DNA of 49,885 nucleotides from Bacteroidota bacterium (GTDB lineage Bacteria > Bacteroidota > Bacteroidia > JABDFU01), in NCBI GenBank assembly GCA_016183775.1, contig JACPDY010000037.1, forward strand, positions 1 through 49,885, read 5' to 3'. Both the position numbers and the translations under genes were made by a program. Below, in pieces: positions 41,568 to 48,459 of the stretch; position 1 is the stretch's first letter, and each line of letters opens with the position of its first letter. Under the pieces are notes generated by a model. That model was given only the letters and a program-made list of their open reading frames with translations. It ran no database searches and was not told the origin of the DNA.

Positions 41568-43142
41568 TTATTTAGGGTTAGGATCTTTAGTTAACTGGAA
41601 GTCCTGCTTTTGTTCAGGAAGGAAAGGAACGTCAGTGATAGTAAGGATCAGGTTGTAATCCTGGTAGCCATCAGCTTTTACTGTAAGGGTATATTTTCCG
41701 GGTGTGAGTGCCATAACATATTTACCGGTCGATTTTACGGGTGTGAATTTCTGTGTTTCTTTCGAATCTATTTTAACAGCTATGATCTGTTTTTTAATAT
41801 AGGGACTCAGCGTATCTGTTGTTGTAACATAACCGCTTACAATACTATACCTGTTCTTCCCTTTGTTGAATTTTATTTTGTAAAGGTCCAGGTCACCACT
41901 GCCTCCCTCTCTTGAGGCAGAAATATAGGCGTAACAGCTGTCGTTTGTAAATGATATACTCAGATCATCGTCAGGTGTATTAAGGGGATACCCCAGGTTT
42001 TGAGGATACGACCATGTATTGGTTTCGGTATTGTAAACCGATTTGAAAATGTCAAACCCGCCCATTGACGAATGCCCCTGTGAAGCGAAGTAAAGTGTTT
42101 TGCAATCAGCGCTGATGTGCGGATAGTCCTCTTTGTATTTGGTGTTGATCTGGTTGCCAAAAATTTGCGGCAGAGCCCAATTCCCATTCGGTAATTTTTT
42201 TATCATGTAGAGGTCGGTTTCCCCAAATCCGTCTCCGCGCTTGCTGGCAAAAACCACTACATCCCTATCAGGCGTGGTGGTTCCGGAAGTTTCAAACCCC
42301 GAATTTACATCGGGACCGAACTTTACAAGTCTGGAGAACAAATTTTTATTGTTCTCTGAAAAATAAATATTTCCAACAGTATCAACATGGTCAATATAAA
42401 CCACCATTGTTTTTCCGTTTGCCGTAATATCAACGGCCTGTTCATCAAACCTGGTGTTTACCTGTACTCCGATGTCCTTTGGTTTTTGCCAAACGCCGTC
42501 TTTCGGGAGTGAAATGAATATATCTGAAGCGTAATACCCGTCTATTTCAGGTTCGCCGGCTCCTTTGGGCCGCCTTGTGGTGAAGATCATGTATGATTCG
42601 TCTGCAGGAATAAGCGGATTATAATCAGGAAATTCAGTGTTGATCTGTTTGCCAAGATTTATAAAGTTTACATCCAGCGGATATTTAATAAGTTCTTTGG
42701 CGTTATTGCAGGTTTCGATCTGGCGCCTGGCTTGTTCCGTCAAATCGCCCCTGGAATTGGTCATGCATTTTTCATAAGCGGTTATAGCTTCGTCAAAACG
42801 ATAAGCATACTGATACGCTTTTCCAAGCTGAAAAATATTTTCTTCATCAGGATGATTGGGTACGGCGCAAACAAATTCAATGAAAGGAATTGCAGCGGCT
42901 TTATTGATATTTGTATTGAGGTAACACAAGGCGGTCTTAAGGTTATAGTCAACATTTTTTGGTTGTTGTTTCACAAGCTCTTTGTAGATCGGCAGAGCCA
43001 TTATGTAATTTTTGTGGGAGAAGTGTTCTTTTGCCAGGGCAGGATCTGCGGTCTTACGGTTTTGAGCAAGAGAAAAAGGAAGTAAAAAAAGAGAAAAGAG
43101 AAAGCAGAGAATAAAGTGTTTTATTTTCACGGGGTTTATCAC
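41568..43142 (-). CDS. PorE-like TPR/PD40 protein (524 aa)
   Basis: The third gene of a tandem paralogous family. It has a signal peptide (FSLAQ), a TPR-like region (about 35-150: EHFSHKNYIMALPIY), a PD40/WD40-like beta-propeller (about 160-420: SDIFISLPKDG, FASKRGDGFGETDLYMIKKL, SQGHSSMGGFDIFKS) and a carboxypeptidase-regulatory-like beta-sandwich (about 430-520). There is no OmpA domain. It resembles PorE-associated proteins of the type IX secretion system, which tether periplasmic complexes, but without OmpA it cannot bind peptidoglycan directly. The stop is 8 nt before the exonuclease start. Confidence 0.82.
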   Translation of the reverse strand: MINPVKIKHFILCFLFSLFLLPFSLAQNRKTADPALAKEHFSHKNYIMALPIYKELVKQQPKNVDYNLKTALCYLNTNINKAAAIPFIEFVCAVPNHPDEENIFQLGKAYQYAYRFDEAITAYEKCMTNSRGDLTEQARRQIETCNNAKELIKYPLDVNFINLGKQINTEFPDYNPLIPADESYMIFTTRRPKGAGEPEIDGYYASDIFISLPKDGVWQKPKDIGVQVNTRFDEQAVDITANGKTMVVYIDHVDTVGNIYFSENNKNLFSRLVKFGPDVNSGFETSGTTTPDRDVVVFASKRGDGFGETDLYMIKKLPNGNWALPQIFGNQINTKYKEDYPHISADCKTLYFASQGHSSMGGFDIFKSVYNTETNTWSYPQNLGYPLNTPDDDLSISFTNDSCYAYISASREGGSGDLDLYKIKFNKGKNRYSIVSGYVTTTDTLSPYIKKQIIAVKIDSKETQKFTPVKSTGKYVMALTPGKYTLTVKADGYQDYNLILTITDVPFLPEQKQDFQLTKDPNPK

Positions 43143-43212
43143 TGAATAATTGAAACCGGGATAAAAGTAAAGAAAAATGCTATAATGTTATAATACAAAT
43201 ACAAAAGGGGCA

Positions 43213-44790
43213 TCAGGGGGTTTTGATCAATAAAAAGTTTTTTCTTACTTCCGGTTGAAAAGAACCTTTGCCAGGTATTGTAATATTTTCTGTTAAGGTT
43301 GCAAATCCTTTTCCTTCAATAGAAACGCTGTATCTTCCCGGCTCCAGTGCCATTACATATTTTCCGCTTGCAGGTATTGGCGTATAGCGGAATTCTTCTT
43401 TGGTTGAAAGATTAATTGCCGTAATCAGAAGGTCGTTTTTGGGAGCCAGGCTGTCACTTAAATTAACAAAGCCCGAAACTAATGTATAAAGTTGATCAGA
43501 ATCATTAAAGCGCAGCCGCCAGATGTCGAGGTCTCCCATTCCCCCTGGTCGGGAGATTGACATATATGCAAATCTTTCTTTTTCAGTGAATGAAATGGTG
43601 TAGTTGTCATCACTAGTGTTAATGGGGTAACCCAGGTTTTTTGGTTCTGTCCAGGTATTATTTTCATTATTGTAAACGGATTTGAATATGTCGTACCCGC
43701 CCATGCTGGAGTGGCCCTGTGAAGTGAAATATAAGGTTTGTCCATCCTCAGAAAAGTGGGGAAAGTCTTCGTTGTACTGCGTGTTAATGGTTTTGCCCAG
43801 GTTTTGAGGTGTGGCCCATTGTCCGTTGGGTAGTTTTTTAGCCATATACAGATCTGTTCCCCCGAGTCCTCCGGAACGTTCACTTGTAAAAAAAATGATC
43901 TGTCCGTTATCACTTACACATCCGGAAGTTTCAAATCCTGAATTAACATTATTATTTAATTTAGAAAGTTTGTGAAATTTACCATTCACATAATTCGAAA
44001 CATAAATATTACCGAGGCTGTCTATATGATCGATATATACAGTCATGCTTGAGCCATCAGGTGAAAGTCCTACAGTTTGTTCGTCAAAGGGGGTATTCAC
44101 GGGTCCGCCGATGTTTGTTGCTTTTACCCAGTTGCCATCCTTTACAGTTGACATATAAATATCCGAAGGATACAACCCATCCATTTCAAGCACACTGCTT
44201 TTGCCGCCTTTTCTTCTGCTTGTGAACACCATAAACGATTCGTTTTGAGTTGCAAACGGGTAATAGTCGGCAAACTCCGAGTTTAAATCCTTTCCAAGAT
44301 TTTCGAATGTTACATTCAACGGAAATTTTACAAATTGTTTTCCATTATAACAGGTTTCAATAGCGTGGTCGGCCCGTTGAATGTCTTTTTTTGAGGCTTT
44401 TTCTTTGTATGTTGAATAAGCTTTGATCGCATCATCGAAACGATTGGCATACTGATAAGCATTGCCGAGGTAAAACCAGGCTTCATTATCACCTTTTCCT
44501 TTTTTTGTGATCTTCTCCAGGTATTGTATAGCCTGGGTTTTATCAAGGTGTGTATTCAGATAACAGAGTGCCACTTTGTAATTATAATCAATATCATCCG
44601 GATCGCGTTTAAGCAATTCTTTGTATGAGCGCAATGCTGTCAGATAATTGTGATGCTCAAAATGTTCATTGGCTTCACGCGGGTCAAGGAATGGACCACC
44701 CGGCTTTTGTGCGTAGGCATTACAGGTCATTATAACCACCAAAAGGAGGGAGGAAAACGATCTTATACTATTGTTAATTGTCCGTGTCAT
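43213..44790 (-). CDS. PorE-like TPR/PD40 protein (525 aa)
   Basis: The second gene of the tandem family. The ATG at 44790 gives MTRTINNSIRSFSSLLLVVI, a good signal peptide; an earlier ATG at 44883 overlaps the upstream stop by 4 nt but gives a non-signal-like extension. Architecture matches its downstream paralogue: TPR-like (ANEHFEHHNYLTALRSY), PD40 propeller (SDIYMSTVKDG, FTSERSGGLGGTDLYMAKKL, SQGHSSMGGYDIFKS) and a C-terminal CarboxypepD_reg-like sandwich. No OmpA domain. A diverged copy probably arose by duplication of the operon. Confidence 0.82.
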   Translation of the reverse strand: MTRTINNSIRSFSSLLLVVIMTCNAYAQKPGGPFLDPREANEHFEHHNYLTALRSYKELLKRDPDDIDYNYKVALCYLNTHLDKTQAIQYLEKITKKGKGDNEAWFYLGNAYQYANRFDDAIKAYSTYKEKASKKDIQRADHAIETCYNGKQFVKFPLNVTFENLGKDLNSEFADYYPFATQNESFMVFTSRRKGGKSSVLEMDGLYPSDIYMSTVKDGNWVKATNIGGPVNTPFDEQTVGLSPDGSSMTVYIDHIDSLGNIYVSNYVNGKFHKLSKLNNNVNSGFETSGCVSDNGQIIFFTSERSGGLGGTDLYMAKKLPNGQWATPQNLGKTINTQYNEDFPHFSEDGQTLYFTSQGHSSMGGYDIFKSVYNNENNTWTEPKNLGYPINTSDDNYTISFTEKERFAYMSISRPGGMGDLDIWRLRFNDSDQLYTLVSGFVNLSDSLAPKNDLLITAINLSTKEEFRYTPIPASGKYVMALEPGRYSVSIEGKGFATLTENITIPGKGSFQPEVRKNFLLIKTP

Positions 44791-44879
44791 GGGTTGTAAT
44801 GCCAATTGTGCAATAATATTGCCAAAATACATAAGATACACCAGGCGAGAAAAAATAGTACTCCTGAAATTAAACAAAA

Positions 44880-47207
44880 TCATTTTGTTCCAATGATCTT
44901 CAGTTCCACGCGCCTGTTTTTTTGCATGCCTTCAGCGCTATCGTTGTCCGCAATAGGTTTAGTTGAACCATAACCCAGCGGAACCAGGCGTTTTTTGTCG
45001 ATACCTTTATAATAGTATGGTGCAATATAATAGCTTCTTTCATTTTCTACCAGGTAGTTAACTACAGATTGCGCACGGGCTTGGGATAAACGCAGGTTGA
45101 CATCCTCGCTTCCGGAATTGTCGGTATGGCCGGATATTTCGATCCTTATTGCGGGGTTCTGGCTTAAAATATCATATACTTTTTCCAATTCTGTTTTCGA
45201 TTCCTTGGTTAATGTGGCTAATCCTGTATCAAAGAAAACGTTATTTAAAACTATTGTGGATCCGGCGGTAACTTTTTCCAACTGCACGTTACGTTTGATC
45301 TCGGAAAAGTCAGCTTGTTTTGGAATATCAATATTTTCAGAATGAAATAAATATCCAATTACTTCAAAAGACATATTGTAGTTTTTTCCGCTCTCCAGTG
45401 AAGCGTAATACAGACCCGAATCGTTCAGGGCCTGGTATGTTTTTACGATCTGACCCGTTGCATTGTCTTTAATGATAACTTTTACATCGGACAAGGATTT
45501 TCCTTCGGCGTTCTTTACTACTCCGCTTACAGATATGTAGCCCGACTTTTTGGTCTCGAAATTCATCAGGTTCAACCGGACTTCCCGCTTAAGTTCCTGA
45601 TAAGCGCTTCCCGGTTCAATTTTTATTGTTTCAGTTGAGGGTAGATAATCATCGGCTTCGTACTTTATCGTATACGTTTTACCATGTGGCCCGGAATTAA
45701 GCACCATAAGGTATTTGCCTGTTTTAACGTTAGGTTTGATGTCCTGTACAACCTCCCCGGTTTCATCATCTGTAGCGGTGATCATAACACCGCGTGGGAT
45801 TTTAGCAGTGCTTCCGTCAAAAGTTAAATAACCAACCAATAAAGTAACAGGGTCAACCACACTTGAAGCAAGTGTCATTTTAAAGAGATCCTTTTCGCCG
45901 ATCGAGCCTTCTCTTTCAGATGAAAAATAAGCCCGTCGCCCATCAGTAGACAAAACATAATAGATGTCGTCACCTGTAGTGTTAATAGGATAACCCAGAT
46001 TTACTGGTTTTGACCATTTCATATTTGTCCGCTTTTTGCCGGCTTCTTCAGTTTTGACCGAATAGAAAATATCGAATCCTCCCATACTTTTAGGACCGTT
46101 GCTGCTGTAAAAGAGGGTAACACCATCCGGGTGGATGAAGGGAGCATCTTCATCAAACTCAGTGTTTATTGTCGGGCCCAGGTTTGTAGCAAGACTCCAG
46201 CTTCCGTTCGGCAGCTTAACGCATTTGTATATGTCACGACCTCCGTATCCTCCCGGGCGGTCACTAACAAAATAAAGATGCTGGTTGTCGGCCGATACAC
46301 AGGCATGAGTTTCCCAATGTTTAGTATTGATATCGGAACCCACAGGCAAGCCAATACTCCAGCTGTTTCCATCATAGTTGCTGTAATAAATATCTCCCCC
46401 ATTTTCGTTATTGAAAATAAAAAGTTGAGTGCCGTCAGCTGAAAGGCCAATAGCTGCATCGCTTTCGTCAGAATTGATGTACCGGCTTATTAATTTGGGT
46501 TTCGACCAATTGCCGTCAGAGAATTTATAGCTGATGTAAATGTCTTCAAAGTATTGTCCATCCGGGGTTTTGTCATCCGTAATTCCACCCGGACGTCTCG
46601 ATGTAAAAATAAGGGTCGATTCATCAGCATTAATAACAGGACAATAATCCGGGTAGATGGTGTTAAATATGGGTCCCATATTTTCTATTTTGATATCGAC
46701 TTTATTTTTTAATAAGGTTGTTCCTGAATTGCATTGGTCAATATGAAGCTTTAATTCTTTTGGCATTTTTTTATCATTAAAAAGATCAACGCAATACTGA
46801 AATTTTAATCCGGCCTGATCGAACTGGTAGTTCAGTTGATAGGCGAGTCCAAGGTAGTAATGGACCATTAAGGGAGCTTTGTCTTCAGAGGCATCATATT
46901 CGTGATAATGCTCGGTGGTATTTTTACTTGCTTTTAAAAGGTATTTTATAGATTTATCTTTTTGATTCGGGGAGTGCATATAAGCCAGGCCCAATTTGTA
47001 ACGCATATTGGCATTATTGGAATCGAGTTTAAAGGCATTTAAATAGCTATTGATAGCCTCATTGTAGTTTTTTTCAAGGAACAACTTGTCGCCCTCATTA
47101 AAATATTTCTTAAATAGATTTTTGTCCTGCGCATTTGTGCTAACATTATGGCAAAACAATATAACTAACAAGGGTAAAGTATAGCTTTTGAGTACTTGTT
47201 TTATCAT
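44880..47207 (-). CDS. PorE-like OmpA/PD40/TPR protein
   Basis: A 775-residue outer-membrane-associated lipoprotein-like or periplasmic protein with the complete PorE layout: signal peptide, TPR-like region (about 30-140), PD40 propeller (about 180-470, ending SSEREGSIGEKDLFKM), two carboxypeptidase-regulatory-like sandwiches (about 480-630), and an OmpA_C domain (about 650-775) with FFDTGLATLTKESKTELEK and the peptidoglycan-binding SGHTDNSGSEDVNLRLSQARA. PorE anchors the type IX secretion complex to peptidoglycan. It is the first gene of a three-gene operon with two OmpA-less paralogues. A TACATTTG box sits only 5 nt before the ATG. Confidence 0.87.
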   Translation of the reverse strand: MIKQVLKSYTLPLLVILFCHNVSTNAQDKNLFKKYFNEGDKLFLEKNYNEAINSYLNAFKLDSNNANMRYKLGLAYMHSPNQKDKSIKYLLKASKNTTEHYHEYDASEDKAPLMVHYYLGLAYQLNYQFDQAGLKFQYCVDLFNDKKMPKELKLHIDQCNSGTTLLKNKVDIKIENMGPIFNTIYPDYCPVINADESTLIFTSRRPGGITDDKTPDGQYFEDIYISYKFSDGNWSKPKLISRYINSDESDAAIGLSADGTQLFIFNNENGGDIYYSNYDGNSWSIGLPVGSDINTKHWETHACVSADNQHLYFVSDRPGGYGGRDIYKCVKLPNGSWSLATNLGPTINTEFDEDAPFIHPDGVTLFYSSNGPKSMGGFDIFYSVKTEEAGKKRTNMKWSKPVNLGYPINTTGDDIYYVLSTDGRRAYFSSEREGSIGEKDLFKMTLASSVVDPVTLLVGYLTFDGSTAKIPRGVMITATDDETGEVVQDIKPNVKTGKYLMVLNSGPHGKTYTIKYEADDYLPSTETIKIEPGSAYQELKREVRLNLMNFETKKSGYISVSGVVKNAEGKSLSDVKVIIKDNATGQIVKTYQALNDSGLYYASLESGKNYNMSFEVIGYLFHSENIDIPKQADFSEIKRNVQLEKVTAGSTIVLNNVFFDTGLATLTKESKTELEKVYDILSQNPAIRIEISGHTDNSGSEDVNLRLSQARAQSVVNYLVENERSYYIAPYYYKGIDKKRLVPLGYGSTKPIADNDSAEGMQKNRRVELKIIGTK

Positions 47208-47212
47208 ACTTA

Positions 47213-47220
47213 CAAATGTA
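47213..47220 (-). promoter_or_regulatory. -7 box immediately before the PorE-like operon
   Basis: Minus-strand TACATTTG fits TAnnTTTG but ends only 5 nt before the ATG, so transcription would begin near the start codon and the mRNA could be leaderless, or the real start codon is further in. Confidence 0.45.
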
Positions 47221-47251
47221 ATAGTTTAATCAACATAATTTATTAAATACT

Positions 47252-47273
47252 AAGGCTGCCATTAAGCAGCCTT
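47252..47273. terminator. Hairpin, possible terminator
   Basis: AAGGCTGC (47252-47259) pairs with GCAGCCTT (47266-47273) around CATTAA. No long T-run follows on the plus strand, so terminator activity is uncertain; it may mark the border of the island. Confidence 0.45.
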
Positions 47274-47298
47274 GTTAAAGTAGCATTCAAAATAATTT

Positions 47299-47330
47299 AG
47301 TCGGATGGCGGGATTTGACCCACGATCTCC
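47299..47330 (-). pseudogene. tRNA 3'-end fragment
   Basis: On the minus strand the sequence GGAGATCGTGGGTCAAATCC continues CGCCATCCGACT. GTGGG...CCCGC with a TCAAAT loop is a T-arm with one T missing compared with TTCAAAT, followed by acceptor-like sequence. Upstream there is no D-arm or anticodon arm, so this is a remnant, of the kind left as an attachment repeat when an island inserts at a tRNA gene. Confidence 0.5.
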
Positions 47331-47683
47331 GGTACATCATCTATAAATCTTTCACTGATATCACCCTATTTTGGTAATGATCTGGCGTTTTATTTTGATA
47401 CTTTTTATTCACTTCCTGCAAGAAAACTAAAACTGTAAAAGCAATCTGCTCTCAGGATAATCGAGTAAGTGTATATCAGGTATCCTAACTCTCTTTTATC
47501 CTCCTGGTAATTCCCGATCCTGATCACTTAGGGTAAGGTTGCCCTGAAGGATGGGTTATGGCAATAGCAGGAAAATTCCTCTATATACTGTACCTGTCCA
47601 GATCTACTGACAGGGAATGACATTTATCTATTATTTACAATTGCTATAAAATGTAGTATTTATATGCTACAAAAATTAGTAAT

Positions 47684-47697
47684 TTAGCGATCGCTAA
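47684..47697. promoter_or_regulatory. Perfect 14-bp palindrome before the polymerase IV gene
   Basis: TTAGCGATCGCTAA is a perfect palindrome ending 10 nt before the ATG, in a position where a LexA-like or phage-type repressor would block transcription. An imperfect palindrome, GTAGTATTTATATGCTAC, lies 17 nt further upstream (47653-47670). Confidence 0.45.
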
Positions 47698-47707
47698 TCA
47701 TCATCAC

Positions 47708-48175
47708 ATGGATAGGCAAATAGTGCATTTGGATTTAGACAGCTTTTTCATCAGCGTAGAACGATTAAAAGATTCAACCCTGTTAGGCAAACCTGTTATT
47801 GTGGGTGGCACATCCGACAGAGGAGTAGTCGCAAGTTGTTCGTATGAAGCGAGAGTATTCGGGCTTCATTCTGCTATGCCTATAAGACTGGCAAAACAAT
47901 TATGCCCACATGGTATCTATATAAAGGGAGATATGGAATCTTATTCCAATTACTCCCGCATGGTAACAGATATAATTGAAGAAGAATCCCCTGCGGTAGA
48001 AAAAACCTCCATTGATGAACATTACATTGATATATCAGGAATGGACAAGTTTTACGGCAGTTTAAAATGGACAAAGGAACTACGTAAAAAAGTAATCAGA
48101 GAAACCGGACTTCCCATATCCTTTGGGTTATCCAGGCTACGATTCAAAACGAGCTTACAAAACAAAAAACTCTAA
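47708..48175 (+). pseudogene. dinB: DNA polymerase IV (DinB), truncated
   Basis: The 155 residues match the N-terminal palm/finger part of Y-family polymerase IV: IVHLDLDSFFISVERLKD (first catalytic Asp), CSYEARVFGLHSAMP, and TSIDEHYIDISGMDKFYG with the SIDE catalytic pair. After LPISFGLS the sequence diverges into RLRFKTSLQNKKL and stops, so the little-finger and thumb parts (another about 200 residues) are missing. It is probably inactive in lesion bypass. The break lies near the start of an accessory region. A palindromic operator-like site precedes it. Confidence 0.85.
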
Positions 48176-48201
48176 ATGAGGGGGCTAAAGCCTGAGATTT
48201 A

Positions 48202-48230
48202 ACCGGAAACCGGTATCTTTGTAAAAGATA
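48202..48230 (+). promoter_or_regulatory. Promoter box with two nested inverted repeats
   Basis: TATCTTTG (48214-48221) matches TAnnTTTG. It is overlapped by ACCGG-AAA-CCGGT (48202-48214) and TATCTTT-GTA-AAAGATA (48214-48230), two perfect inverted repeats. A repressor binding here would control the leader RNA and the restriction-modification gene. Confidence 0.5.
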
Positions 48231-48284
48231 AGAAAATTAGAATGTAAAAAATAAAATTAAAGACATATAAGGATTTGCGTTAAG

Positions 48285-48411
48285 CAATTTCTTCCAGCGA
48301 AAACTACCAATTTTTCAAAACAGAGGAGAGAAAAGCGAAACGCTCACGTAATGCGTGGGCTTTCTCTTATTTCCTCTGTTGGTATTGGTAGTACCTCGCT
48401 GGAGTAAGTTG
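48285..48411 (+). ncRNA. Long imperfect hairpin, candidate structured RNA or attenuator
   Basis: Five helices stack: TCCAGCGA/TCGCTGGA (48293-48300 with 48396-48403), ACTACCAAT/ATTGGTAGT (48303-48311 with 48384-48392), AACAGAGGA/TCCTCTGTT (48319-48327 with 48372-48380), GAGAAA-GC/GC-TTTCTC (48328-48336 with 48359-48366) and ACGC/GCGT (48340-48343 with 48353-48356). TGCGTGGG inside the hairpin (48352-48359) is also complementary to CCCACGCA at 48418-48425, which is followed by TTTTTTT, so an alternative terminator-like or pseudoknot fold is possible. The RNA class is not recognised. Confidence 0.5.
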
Positions 48412-48459
48412 AAATGACCCACGCAGATTTTTTTGTGGCTACCAAACACAAAAAAGCGA

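Larger units (their letters stand above)
47208..47707. other. 500-bp intergenic region with a terminator and tRNA remnant
   Basis: No gene is seen. It holds the -7 box of the PorE operon, a hairpin at 47252, a tRNA 3'-end fragment at 47299-47330, and palindromes before the truncated polymerase IV gene. The part at 47340-47640 shows nothing else recognisable. Confidence 0.6.
48176..48459. other. 284-bp leader region before the restriction-modification gene
   Basis: No protein is seen. It contains inverted repeats around a TATCTTTG box (48202-48230), the 127-nt hairpin at 48285-48411 and a T7 run at 48428-48434. The whole looks like a regulatory leader or an independent small RNA. Confidence 0.6.

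Noticed and set aside
43213-44883. Start of the second PorE-like gene at the ATG at 44883
   Set aside because: It gives an extra 31 residues that do not look like a signal peptide, whereas the ATG at 44790 gives a good one. The 4-nt overlap with the upstream stop keeps this alternative possible.
48285-48411. Retron msr-msd or 6S RNA
   Set aside because: No reverse transcriptase follows, and the helix is continuous and asymmetric with only short bulges, without the central bubble expected of 6S RNA.
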